A stretch of 64,000 nt of DNA, taken from contig NZ_JADDXT010000002.1 in NCBI RefSeq assembly GCF_015330165.1, positions 680,504 through 744,503 on the forward strand, given 5' to 3'. Position numbers and translations under genes: made by a program. Source of the stretch: Zobellia roscoffensis. GTDB taxonomy: Bacteria > Bacteroidota > Bacteroidia > Flavobacteriales > Flavobacteriaceae. Below the pieces are notes generated by a model, which saw only the letters and a list, made by a program, of their open reading frames with translations, had not been told where the DNA came from and did no database searches. Positions 10,457-19,000 of this stretch are shown here, piece by piece (position 1 is the first letter of the stretch; the number at the start of each line of letters is the position of its first letter).

Positions 10457-11377
10457 TTATTTCAAAAATTTGATATTCCGCTGTAAACCTGAAAATTTAG
10501 TTCTTTTTACAGCTGATTTTTGAAACACTTTTTTAAACACATCTTCCGTAATTTCCTCCCAATCCTTTTTGGACATCGAAAGAAGTTCAGGATGTGGATT
10601 GAACAAAGGTTCTTGGTGCGATTTTGAAAAACGGTTCCACGGACACACATCTTGACAAACATCGCAACCAAATGCCCAATCATCAAACTTGCCTTCAAAC
10701 TCCGTAGGGATTTCATTTTTAAGCTCAATCGTAAAGTAGGAAATGCATTTACTCCCGTCTACCACGTAAGGCTCAACAATAGCCTCCGTAGGACATGCAT
10801 CTATACAAGCGGTACAGGTTCCGCAATGATCCGTAACCCTATTGTCATATTCCAACTCCAGATCTACAATGAGTTCTGCTATAAAATAGAAAGACCCAAC
10901 CTTTTGGGTTAACAAATTGCTGTGCTTTCCAATCCAACCTAATCCGCTTTTAGCTGCCCACGCCTTGTCCAGCACAGGGGCAGAATCTACAAAAGCCCTC
11001 CCTCCTACTTCACCAATATTTTCGGAGATAAAATCTTGTAGCTGACGCAACTTAGATTTGATGACGTGGTGATAATCTTGCCCGTAGGCATACTTAGAAA
11101 TTTTATAGGTGTCATCTTGCTGAGTTTCTTCAGGATAATAATTCAGTAACAAAGAGATAACAGACTTAGCTCCGTCTACCAACAAACGTGGGTCTAAGCG
11201 TTTATCAAAATGATTGGCCATGTATGACATTTCACCATGCATGTTATTGTTCAGCCATTTTTCAAGTCTGGGGGCTTCTTCTTCTAAAAAATCTGCTTTG
11301 GAAATACCACAAGACAAAAAACCGAGGCGTTTGGCTTCGGTTTTTATAAGTTCTGAATATTTCTCTTTGGAATTCAT
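10457..11377 (-). CDS. queG: Epoxyqueuosine reductase QueG
   Basis: QueG reduces epoxyqueuosine to queuosine in tRNA, the last step of queuosine synthesis, using cobalamin and two [4Fe-4S] clusters. The 306-residue product has the expected ligands: the ferredoxin-like motif CGTCTACIDACP (Cys 185, 188, 191, 195), then Cys 211, and CDVCQDVCPWN (Cys 238, 241, 245), eight cysteines in all. The conserved DSAPVLDKAWA stretch (around Asp131) lies in the region that holds the catalytic acid. The gene starts 1 base after the ruvB stop, so the two are translationally close and surely one transcript. Confidence 0.95.
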   Translation of the reverse strand: MNSKEKYSELIKTEAKRLGFLSCGISKADFLEEEAPRLEKWLNNNMHGEMSYMANHFDKRLDPRLLVDGAKSVISLLLNYYPEETQQDDTYKISKYAYGQDYHHVIKSKLRQLQDFISENIGEVGGRAFVDSAPVLDKAWAAKSGLGWIGKHSNLLTQKVGSFYFIAELIVDLELEYDNRVTDHCGTCTACIDACPTEAIVEPYVVDGSKCISYFTIELKNEIPTEFEGKFDDWAFGCDVCQDVCPWNRFSKSHQEPLFNPHPELLSMSKKDWEEITEDVFKKVFQKSAVKRTKFSGLQRNIKFLK

Positions 11378-11378
11378 A

Positions 11379-12401
11379 TTAAAACAACCCAGGTTGTACG
11401 CCTCCTTTGAGCTTTCCTAGGTGTTTGTACGCCAAATCCGTGACTTCCCGCCCTCGTGGTGTTCGCATAATAAAACCCTGTTGTATCAAAAAAGGTTCAT
11501 AAACCTCTTCAATAGTTTCTGAGCTTTCCGAAACTGCTGTCGCCAAAGTGGTAATACCTACAGGCCCTCCTTTAAATTTATCTATAATGGTAGTTAGAAT
11601 CTTATTATCCATTTCATCCAGTCCGTGCGCATCAACGTTTAGCGCCTTTAGACTAAATTTTGAAATTTCAATATCTATACTTCCATTCCCCTTAATTTGA
11701 GCAAAATCCCGAACTCTTCTCAAAAGCGAGTTACAAATTCTTGGCGTTCCCCTACTTCTACCGGCAATCTCAATGGCTGCATCTTGGCTAATTGGAACTT
11801 TCAAAATTTCGGCACTGCGCTCTACAATGGTTGAAAGCAATTCAGTGGAATAATATTGTAAACGGCTTTGAATTCCAAAACGTGCCCGCATTGGAGCAGT
11901 AAGTAATCCTGAACGAGTGGTAGCGCCAATGAGTGTAAACGGATTTAAATTAATCTGTACCGAACGGGCATTTGGACCCGACTCGATCATAATATCAATC
12001 TTATAATCCTCCATTGCGGAATAGAGATATTCCTCTACAATAGGGCTCAACCGGTGAATTTCATCAATAAAAAGTACATCCCGCTCATCTAAATTTGTAA
12101 GCAAACCTGCCAAATCTCCGGGTTTGTCCAGAACCGGACCTGAAGTAATTTTAATACCTACTCCTAATTCACTTGCCAGAATATGTGCCAAAGTGGTCTT
12201 CCCCAATCCTGGAGGTCCGTGAAACAACGTGTGATCCAGCGCCTCCCCTCTTTGATTGGCAGCTTCCACAAAAACTTTGAGGTTTTCCAATACCTGCTCT
12301 TGTCCGGTAAAGTCGTCAAAACTTATGGGACGTAAAGCTCTTTCTATATCAAATTCTTCGGGTGTGAAGTTTTCTCCTTCGGCGTCTAAGTACTCATTCA
12401 T
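11379..12401 (-). CDS. ruvB: Holliday junction branch migration ATPase RuvB
   Basis: RuvB is the hexameric AAA+ motor that drives branch migration on RuvA-bound junctions. The 340-residue protein shows Walker A GPPGLGKTT (residues 62-70), Walker B FIDEIHR (about 111-117), the sensor region GATTRSGLL and the C-terminal winged-helix segment ending RTPRGREVTDLAYKHLG. Length and start (MNEYLDAEG, then FTPEEFDIE) match flavobacterial RuvB. It leads the ruvB-queG pair and is divergent from the acyl-CoA dehydrogenase gene across a 119-base gap. A promoter-like element sits almost at its start codon. Confidence 0.97.
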   Translation of the reverse strand: MNEYLDAEGENFTPEEFDIERALRPISFDDFTGQEQVLENLKVFVEAANQRGEALDHTLFHGPPGLGKTTLAHILASELGVGIKITSGPVLDKPGDLAGLLTNLDERDVLFIDEIHRLSPIVEEYLYSAMEDYKIDIMIESGPNARSVQINLNPFTLIGATTRSGLLTAPMRARFGIQSRLQYYSTELLSTIVERSAEILKVPISQDAAIEIAGRSRGTPRICNSLLRRVRDFAQIKGNGSIDIEISKFSLKALNVDAHGLDEMDNKILTTIIDKFKGGPVGITTLATAVSESSETIEEVYEPFLIQQGFIMRTPRGREVTDLAYKHLGKLKGGVQPGLF

Positions 12402-12408
12402 ATCAAAA

Positions 12409-12416
12409 CAAAGATA
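12409..12416 (-). promoter_or_regulatory. Promoter-like TAnnTTTG element abutting ruvB
   Basis: The minus strand reads TATCTTTG and ends only 7 bases before the ruvB ATG. If active, the mRNA would have almost no leader. No TTG at the usual -33 distance was found. Confidence 0.3.
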
Positions 12417-12520
12417 ACAGAAAAAGAATCAAGCCCACTATACTTCATTACCCTAATCTGCCGTTTTCTATATGGCAAGAAGCCACACAAATTTGACGAT
12501 AATTTTCGTAAATTCATTCT

Positions 12521-14791
12521 ATGCAAGAATCCAATTACTCCTCAGAAATACTTCAGTACATTCCTTTTTATTATGTTATTTGGTCTGATGATTTACTAAC
12601 GACATCCGAGATCAACGTTGTACAAAACGCGATAGATACAGATAAAACGCTCTCCGATAAAAGTAAGGCTCAGTTATTTGCATGGTTAGACACTTACAAC
12701 CCACCAGCCGACACCGAATTAAAAAAATGGAAACAAACCATTTCCAATTCTTCAGTAAAATTAGTTGAAAGTGAAACCTATCCTTTATCGGCATTCAGCC
12801 AGAAAGTAGTATCTCATTACAAAGGCAATTACCCTCTAAACGAACAACTGAAACAAATTGAAATACAGCTGGGCATTCAACCCAACCACTACAACCACCT
12901 TTTTGATGTAGCCGTTTCACACGAAGCAACATCCAGCTTTTATAATGCCCATGATATTGATACTATTTTAAAAGGAAAGCATGCTAAAGTGGTTGATGAT
13001 TTCAGAAAAACATTATCAGACCCTATTTTCAAATGGGATGTTCACCGAAATAAAGAGGAATTTAGACAGGTGGTTCTAAACCAAGTAAAGTTTCTTGCCA
13101 ATAAAGGTTATGGTGCCATGGCCTACCCAGAAGCATATGGCGGTATAAACGATATGGAAGGCTATGCATACATGTTCGAAAATATGATGTTTGCCGATGG
13201 CAGCCTATCTATAAAGTTTGGGGTTCAATTTGGACTTTTTGGCGGAAGTATCCAAAAGTTAGGCACTAAAAAACACCACGACCAATATTTAATGGAAACC
13301 GGCAAAGCCAAACTTTTAGGATGTTTTGCAATGACAGAAACCGGTCATGGTTCTAACGTGCGTGGCATTAAAACAACAGCAACTTACGACAGTAAGACGG
13401 ACCAAATTATTATTCACACGCCGGGCAAAAACGACAACAAGGAATATATTGGCAATGCGCTTCACTCTAAAATGGCCTCTGTATTCGCACAGCTTATAGT
13501 TAACGGTAAAAATGAAGGGGTACATGCTATTCTCGTTCCTCTACGCAATAATAACCATGAACTTCTTCCCGGTATACTCGTAGAGGACAATGGTTATAAA
13601 TTGGGCCTTAATGGCGTTGACAATGGCAAAATATGGTTCAACCAAGTTACTGTTCCTAGAGAAAATCTACTCAATAAGTATGGAGATATCAAAGAAGACG
13701 GTACTTACTATTCGGAAATTAAAAATCCAAATAAGCGCTTCTTTACCATGCTTGGCACTTTGGTAGGTGGAAGAATTTGCGTAGCCCGAGCTGGCCTAGG
13801 CGGTGCTAAATACGCTTTAACCGTAGCTATAAAGCACGCTTTGAAGCGGAGACAGTTCAATGATAGCGTAAAAATTCAAGAAGACCTTTTGATCGACTAC
13901 CCAACGCATCAATTACGGCTTACTCCTTTAGTAGCTAGTGCATACGTATATCACGTAGCTCTTGATAAGATGATGCAACAGTATTGCGACCCTTCTCAAC
14001 CGGACAAACGAAAAATTGAAACCCAAGTTGCAGGCTTAAAATCGATTATTACTTGGTACGCAAACGATACCATTCAAGAATGTAGAGAAGCCTGTGGAGG
14101 CAAAGGGTACCTCATAGAAAACCGTATTGCAGATTTAAAGGGAGATGTAGACATCTTTACCACTTTTGAAGGCGACAATACGGTGTTACTTCTTTTATCT
14201 GCCAAAGGCGTATTATCAGATTTTAAATCAGAATTCAACAGTGCTGGTTTTACCGCAGTTTTGAAAATATTGGGCATACAGATAAATGACAAATTAACTA
14301 CCATTAACCCAGTTTACACAAACAAAGTAGATAAAGACCATTTATATAACCCAAAGTTTCACAAACACGCTTTTGACTACCGTACTAGACGCTTGACTTA
14401 TTCCTTAGCTATGCGCATCAGGGATTACATTAAAAAAGGAGTGCCGTCATACCAGGCCTTTCTAAAAGTACAAACTCACCTCTTAGCATTAGGAAAAGCT
14501 TACAGCAACGAGCTAGCCTACACCACCTACTGTGACTTTGTAGATACCATGGCCAATGATAAGAATAAAGCATTGTTCCTAAAATTAGGCACGCTACATG
14601 CTTTATACACGCTAAGACAGGATGCGGAGTGGTATCTAGAACAAGGTTATATGGGCGGAACAAAATCGAAAGCCATACGGCAACGTGTAGAGCGCCTATG
14701 CACGGAACTACGCCCTCATATTGGGGTACTTGTAGACGGTTTTGGCATACCCGACCATTGTATGACTGCACCAATAGCAATAGACCATTAG
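12521..14791 (+). CDS. Acyl-CoA dehydrogenase / acyl-CoA oxidase-like flavoprotein
   Basis: The 756-residue flavoprotein probably oxidises acyl-CoA to trans-2-enoyl-CoA in fatty-acid breakdown. It is longer than ordinary acyl-CoA dehydrogenases (about 380-600 residues) and resembles acyl-CoA oxidases: CFAMTETGHGSNVRG at about residue 267, the ACGGKGYL loop near 524 and TTFEGDNTVLLL near 546, whose Glu corresponds to the catalytic base of the oxidase family. An N-terminal helical part of about 150 residues precedes the core. Whether electrons go to oxygen or to an electron-transfer flavoprotein cannot be told. It stands alone on its strand, and its stop lies 7 bases from the convergent gene fragment at 14799. 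Confidence 0.85.
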   Translation: MQESNYSSEILQYIPFYYVIWSDDLLTTSEINVVQNAIDTDKTLSDKSKAQLFAWLDTYNPPADTELKKWKQTISNSSVKLVESETYPLSAFSQKVVSHYKGNYPLNEQLKQIEIQLGIQPNHYNHLFDVAVSHEATSSFYNAHDIDTILKGKHAKVVDDFRKTLSDPIFKWDVHRNKEEFRQVVLNQVKFLANKGYGAMAYPEAYGGINDMEGYAYMFENMMFADGSLSIKFGVQFGLFGGSIQKLGTKKHHDQYLMETGKAKLLGCFAMTETGHGSNVRGIKTTATYDSKTDQIIIHTPGKNDNKEYIGNALHSKMASVFAQLIVNGKNEGVHAILVPLRNNNHELLPGILVEDNGYKLGLNGVDNGKIWFNQVTVPRENLLNKYGDIKEDGTYYSEIKNPNKRFFTMLGTLVGGRICVARAGLGGAKYALTVAIKHALKRRQFNDSVKIQEDLLIDYPTHQLRLTPLVASAYVYHVALDKMMQQYCDPSQPDKRKIETQVAGLKSIITWYANDTIQECREACGGKGYLIENRIADLKGDVDIFTTFEGDNTVLLLLSAKGVLSDFKSEFNSAGFTAVLKILGIQINDKLTTINPVYTNKVDKDHLYNPKFHKHAFDYRTRRLTYSLAMRIRDYIKKGVPSYQAFLKVQTHLLALGKAYSNELAYTTYCDFVDTMANDKNKALFLKLGTLHALYTLRQDAEWYLEQGYMGGTKSKAIRQRVERLCTELRPHIGVLVDGFGIPDHCMTAPIAIDH

Positions 14792-14798
14792 GCCTTGA

Positions 14799-15079
14799 CT
14801 ATTTCTCCTTATGCAATTCCGAAGTATCTAAGAAATCTAGAATCTCAACTTTAGCTTCACCGTACAGGTGGGTTCTAGCGCTACCGCTCGAGGTAAGCTG
14901 TATAGTTTTAGTAGGATGAACATCTGCCGTAGCAGATTCTTCAATAGTAAGATATACAGCTTCAGCTTCTAGTTTCTCACTTTTTAACTTTGAATTTTCA
15001 AAAAGATTGGCATATAATTCATAAGTGGTCCCTTCTAATATGGCAGTTGCATTTTTATACATTTTAACATTGCTCAAAT
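14799..15079 (-). pseudogene. Duplicated 3' fragment of the DUF2807-type gene
   Basis: This stretch encodes 93 residues nearly identical to the C-terminal third of the protein at 18720-19541, ending in the same DTSELHKEK and stop. It has no signal peptide or N-terminal two thirds. Similarity to the intact copy stops at 15079, just inside the end of the pectate lyase gene (stop at 15088-15090). Upstream in this frame the sequence belongs to that other gene, so the piece is a truncated remnant. A TTG could start a 92-residue product, but nothing suggests it is expressed as a working protein. It is the outer copy of a 281-bp direct repeat that flanks the pectate lyase unit. Confidence 0.85.
14799..15079. 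repeat. Direct repeat, copy 1 (281 bp)
   Basis: Aligned by eye with 18720-19000 without gaps, it shows about 19 mismatches (about 93% identity). Both copies have the same orientation and enclose the pectate lyase gene plus a 464-base spacer. Confidence 0.9.
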
Positions 15080-15087
15080 TCGCATCA

Positions 15088-18000
15088 CTACTCTTTAAGT
15101 ACAGTAAAAACTTTAGTTAATTCTGGTGTATCAACTCTAATATGGTATACCCCTGCAGGATAATCACTTAAATCGCATGAAGTTACTAATAATTCAGAGA
15201 TTCTTTTATTTAGAACCCTACCTGAAAAGTCAATTACTGTAATTTCCTTATTACCTGTGATGCCGTCAATATACACCGCATTTGTTGTAGGGTTAGGGTA
15301 AACCGTTGCAAATGGAGCATTTAATAATTGTTCTCTCCTTGGTAATTTTGCCTTTAATGCCGTTATGCTTTTCTTCACTACTCCTTCTCCAACCTTCATT
15401 TCTAATAGATTATTCCAACTATTTGACGAATTTCCATAACCAACATATCTCACATAACGAACGTTCCGTGACGAAAAATTAAAATCCTCCAACTGCTGGG
15501 TACGCCCTCCGCTCTGTTGGCGTTGACCATAAACGTCTGTCCAATTTTCCCCATCGTTTGACAAATGAAGCTCAAAATCGTATTTTCGTCCGTCTCCTCG
15601 ATAAAACGCGAGTTGAACCTGACTGATCTCCTTAGAAACCCCCATATCAATCATTGCCCATTGACCATCACCGTTTACGCTCCAACGTGTTTTAAAATTA
15701 TCGTCAACAAGATTACAAGGAACGTTGCCGTCTTGGCTAGCACTAGCAGTCACTTTATACTGACCTCCGTTGGAACAGTTACCGCCATCGCTGGTAGCTA
15801 CGGCCACACCTACTTTCATTTCCAAAATATTGTTCCAAGTGTTAGATGAATTTCCGTAACCAACATACCTTACATAACGAACGTTACGAGTAGGGAAAAC
15901 GAAATCCTCCAACTGTTGGGTACGCCCTCCGCTCCGTTGGCGTTGACCGTAAACGTCTGTCCAATTTTCCCCATCGTTTGACACATGAAGCTCAAAATCG
16001 TATTTTCGTCCGTCTCCCCGATAAAACGCAAGCTGAACCTGACTAATCTCCTTAGAAGCCCCCATATCAATAATTGCCCATTGGCCATCACCGTTTACGC
16101 TCCAACGCGTTTTAAGATTACTGTCAACAAGATTACAAGGAACGTTACTTTCTTGAAAATCACTGGCGCTCACCTGATACTCACTCCCATTGGAACAGGT
16201 GCCAGCGTCGTTGGTCGTTACTGTTACACTGACCGTATCGGTAAAATTTCCTTCAATCGTTTTTAAAGTAATGACTCCACTTCCTTTGGCCAGTGCCATT
16301 ATTGTTCCATCCTGAGAAACCGTGACAATTTTACTATCGCTACTAGACCATTTCACACCTCTCTGAGTTGCATTGGAAGGTAATATCGTAGAATTAATCT
16401 TTATGGTTTGAGCAACGGACATATTCAATTCATCCCGATCTGCCATAACACCTTTAACCGGAATTGCACTAGTACCGCCTGTTCTAGCTCCTACTTTAAA
16501 TTCTAAAAGATTATTCCAAGTGTTAGATGAATTTCCATAACCAACATATCTCACATAACGAACGTTCCGTGACGAAAAATTAAAATCCTCCAACTGTTGG
16601 GTACGCCCTCCGCTCCGTTGGCGTTGACCATAGACATCAGTCCAATTAGACCCGTCATTTGAAACTTGGAGATTAAAATTATAGGTTCGAGAATCGCCGG
16701 CATAAAATGCAAGTTGAACTTGGCTAACCTCCTTGGAAGAACCCATATCAATCATTGCCCATTGGCCATCACCATTAACGCTCCATCGTGTTTTGAGATT
16801 ATCATCAGCAAGGTTACATGGACTATTGCCTTCCTGACTATCGCTAGCCGTTACAGAAAACCCACCGCTATTGGAACAAGTATTTGGCGTTTCAGACACA
16901 GGAGCATCTGAACCACTTAAACGTCCAAAATCACCTGACAACCAGGCAAAGTATATTTCTATGGCAGAGTACCCCGCGTTATTTATGACCGTATAATTAC
17001 CAAAATCCCAATTTCTCTTTACCTGCAGACGAGAATTAACACCATGACTTAGTTCCCAATCGTCTGCCATACCATTCTTATCCTGATCTTTATAACCGGC
17101 CCCACTTGTGATTTGAGGAAAAGAACCACTAAATCTATTCGTTCCCGAGTAGTTTTGATAACTCTGAATTAACCTCTTGTCCACGTCGTCTCTTTTCCAA
17201 GGACTAGCCCCGATATGTGGTAAAAGTTTGGAATCAAGCTTGTTATTTCGCGCATCTGTAGGCGTGTAAGTCGATTTGCTCTTGGGTGATGGAAATTGAT
17301 AAGGCCCTAGTTCCTTCCTGTATAAACCCAAAAACCCTTCGTCTAAAACATTTCCATCTAAAAAAGCATGAGTCTTTTCAATACTACCGAAGTCGTCATT
17401 TCCTGAGTCAGGAGGAGTAAGTGTTACTGGATAATTTGTTGAAGTCTCAAAATCGTTTGACAATCTATATCTATTTCCAATTACACTGAAGGCCATACCC
17501 TCTGATGCCGAGGTAGCCCATTTAAAACCGTAAACAATATTATTTATCTGCTCAAAACTAAAATCTGCATCATCACTACTATTTGCCATAATATTTCTAC
17601 TATTGTTCAAGGCAAATAAATTATTTAATATAGACACTTTTTTTGCGTGTTGCATTAGTAGCCCTTTGATGCACTCGCCCAAAATAGAATTTTGTACAGT
17701 TACATTTTCGGCATACTTGACTGAGATATTTTCATCCAACGCCCATGAAACTGAACAATGATCAATTATTATGTTTTTTATTTTAGAATATTTGTTACTT
17801 GACCTAACCCTTATGCCGTCCATATTATGTCCATCTTGTGGATCAGCACTTGCATTCATCCTAAACCTTAAATGCCTAACGATGACGTTATCCGCCTGTA
17901 TGCTTAAAGAACCATTCTTTATTAATATCCCTCCGCCTGGGGCAGTTTGACCAGCAATTGTAACATTTCCCCTACCTCCGTAAATTGGTAAATTAGATTT

Positions 18001-18255
18001 AGCATTGATTGTGCCGCCCACTTTAAAAACAATTATCCTAGGCTCCCTTATTTCAACAAGAGCATGTCGGAGACTGCCAGGACCGGAATCGTTGAGATTT
18101 GTGACCTCGACAATTTTTCCTCCTCGACCTCCAGTAGCATTCCTACCAAAGCCTTCAGCAGTGGGAAATGCATCCTGGTTTTCCAGTAAAATTTGTTTCT
18201 GGGCTAAGAGTTGAAATGACGCTATAAAGCAAGCAATCAGTAATGAAGTTCGCAT
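15088..18255 (-). CDS. Secreted pectate-lyase-like protein with three F5/8C-type modules, Big-2 domain and T9SS sorting domain
   Basis: A 1055-residue extracellular protein likely to cleave pectin or a related polyuronate. Order: signal peptide (1-19); parallel beta-helix pectate lyase-like domain (about 28-445) opening AFPTAEGFGRNATGG and containing IIIDHCSVSWALDE and a calcium-loop-like DQDKNGMADDWE (391-402); discoidin/F5-8C-like module 1 (460-590); bacterial Ig-like Big-2 domain (598-682); module 2 (687-816); module 3 (827-957); type A C-terminal sorting domain (983-1055, opening VYPNPTTNAVYIDG and ending VFTVLKE). The repeated modules probably bind carbohydrate, and the CTD directs secretion and attachment through the T9SS. 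Exact lyase family and substrate are uncertain. The gene lies between the two copies of a 281-bp repeat, suggesting acquisition as a unit. Confidence 0.88.
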   Translation of the reverse strand: MRTSLLIACFIASFQLLAQKQILLENQDAFPTAEGFGRNATGGRGGKIVEVTNLNDSGPGSLRHALVEIREPRIIVFKVGGTINAKSNLPIYGGRGNVTIAGQTAPGGGILIKNGSLSIQADNVIVRHLRFRMNASADPQDGHNMDGIRVRSSNKYSKIKNIIIDHCSVSWALDENISVKYAENVTVQNSILGECIKGLLMQHAKKVSILNNLFALNNSRNIMANSSDDADFSFEQINNIVYGFKWATSASEGMAFSVIGNRYRLSNDFETSTNYPVTLTPPDSGNDDFGSIEKTHAFLDGNVLDEGFLGLYRKELGPYQFPSPKSKSTYTPTDARNNKLDSKLLPHIGASPWKRDDVDKRLIQSYQNYSGTNRFSGSFPQITSGAGYKDQDKNGMADDWELSHGVNSRLQVKRNWDFGNYTVINNAGYSAIEIYFAWLSGDFGRLSGSDAPVSETPNTCSNSGGFSVTASDSQEGNSPCNLADDNLKTRWSVNGDGQWAMIDMGSSKEVSQVQLAFYAGDSRTYNFNLQVSNDGSNWTDVYGQRQRSGGRTQQLEDFNFSSRNVRYVRYVGYGNSSNTWNNLLEFKVGARTGGTSAIPVKGVMADRDELNMSVAQTIKINSTILPSNATQRGVKWSSSDSKIVTVSQDGTIMALAKGSGVITLKTIEGNFTDTVSVTVTTNDAGTCSNGSEYQVSASDFQESNVPCNLVDSNLKTRWSVNGDGQWAIIDMGASKEISQVQLAFYRGDGRKYDFELHVSNDGENWTDVYGQRQRSGGRTQQLEDFVFPTRNVRYVRYVGYGNSSNTWNNILEMKVGVAVATSDGGNCSNGGQYKVTASASQDGNVPCNLVDDNFKTRWSVNGDGQWAMIDMGVSKEISQVQLAFYRGDGRKYDFELHLSNDGENWTDVYGQRQQSGGRTQQLEDFNFSSRNVRYVRYVGYGNSSNSWNNLLEMKVGEGVVKKSITALKAKLPRREQLLNAPFATVYPNPTTNAVYIDGITGNKEITVIDFSGRVLNKRISELLVTSCDLSDYPAGVYHIRVDTPELTKVFTVLKE
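15385..15777 (-). repeat. F5/8C-like module 3 of the pectate lyase gene
   Basis: Encodes residues 827-957. It shares long stretches such as KTRWSVNGDGQWAMIDMG and NVRYVRYVGYGNSSN with modules 1 and 2, at both protein and DNA level. Two Cys (start and PCNL) are conserved in each copy and may form a disulfide. Confidence 0.85.
15808..16197 (-). repeat. F5/8C-like module 2 of the pectate lyase gene
   Basis: Encodes residues 687-816 and is most like module 3 (shared QVQLAFYRGDGRKYDFELH). It follows the Big-2 domain directly. Confidence 0.85.
16486..16878 (-). repeat. F5/8C-like module 1 of the pectate lyase gene
   Basis: Encodes residues 460-590. It is the most diverged copy in its centre (YAGDSRTYNFNLQVSNDG) yet keeps NVRYVRYVGYGNSSN in full. 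It is separated from module 2 by the Big-2 domain. Confidence 0.85.
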
Positions 18256-18719
18256 TTCTCTAAATATAAGTACGTTAAAAAAAGTTCAATAATTCAGGGG
18301 TCGCAATATTAGAATTATTTACTTATTTAAAAACTTTCAATGAAAGAAAAAACAAAAAAATTAGAAATATAACACAAAAACAAGGTTTAGTGGAGCCAGT
18401 TGAAAAATTAACCCGTTTAAGATGACGAATAACATAGTAAATACTTGTTAAATAAAAATGCCCACATCTCCATCCCAGAGACATTCTATTAGTAAAAAAA
18501 ATCTATATTAAAATTATTTCCTAATTGGGATTGCGAAAATTTCTTAATTTCCAATTTACTAAAACAATTAAAACTGGAAGATAGCAGCCGCATAAAGTCG
18601 AAAACTAATACAAGCCTATCAATATATTATACCACTTTCAGAAAGATGTATATAACTTAATCCAGTAAATAGAAAAACCAAAACATAAAATAACTAACCT
18701 ATCTGTTTTGTATTATAGC
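18256..18719. other. AT-rich spacer between the pectate lyase gene and the DUF2807-type gene
   Basis: These 464 bases hold no coding frame, tRNA or clear hairpin terminator that I can see. They are notably A/T-rich. A one-mismatch TAnnTTTG candidate (TAATATTG on the minus strand near 18304) is the only promoter-like signal for the pectate lyase gene. The stretch probably came in with that gene. Confidence 0.6.
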
Positions 18720-19000
18720 CTATTTCTCTTTATGCAATTCCGAAGTATCTAAGAAATCCAGGATTTCAACTTTAGCTTCACCGTACAGGTGCGTTCTAGC
18801 GCTACCGCTCGAGGTAAGCTGTATAGTTTTAGTAGGATGAACATCTGCCGTAGCAGATTCTTCAATAGTAAGATATACAGCTTCCGCTTCTAGTTTCTCG
18901 CTTTTTAACTTTGAATTCTCAAAAAGATTGGCATACAATTCATACGCTGTTCCTTCTAATATGGCGGTTGCATTTTTGTACAGTTTTACGTTACTCAAAT
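18720..19000. repeat. Direct repeat, copy 2 (281 bp)
   Basis: This is the 3' end of the intact DUF2807-type gene. It matches 14799-15079 in the same orientation at about 93% identity by hand alignment; similarity ends at a shared CTCAAAT. Confidence 0.9.

Noticed and set aside
14799..15077. Intact 92-codon small gene starting at a TTG
   Set aside because: It equals the C-terminal end of the nearby DUF2807-type protein, lacks signal peptide and promoter, and is better read as a truncated duplicate.
15385..16878. Regularly spaced DNA repeats as a CRISPR array or satellite
   Set aside because: The repeat units are about 390 bases, stay in frame and encode discoidin-like protein modules.
18256..18719. 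Mobile element or small RNA in the spacer upstream of the pectate lyase gene
   Set aside because: No inverted repeats, transposase fragment, strong hairpin or terminator could be seen in these AT-rich bases.
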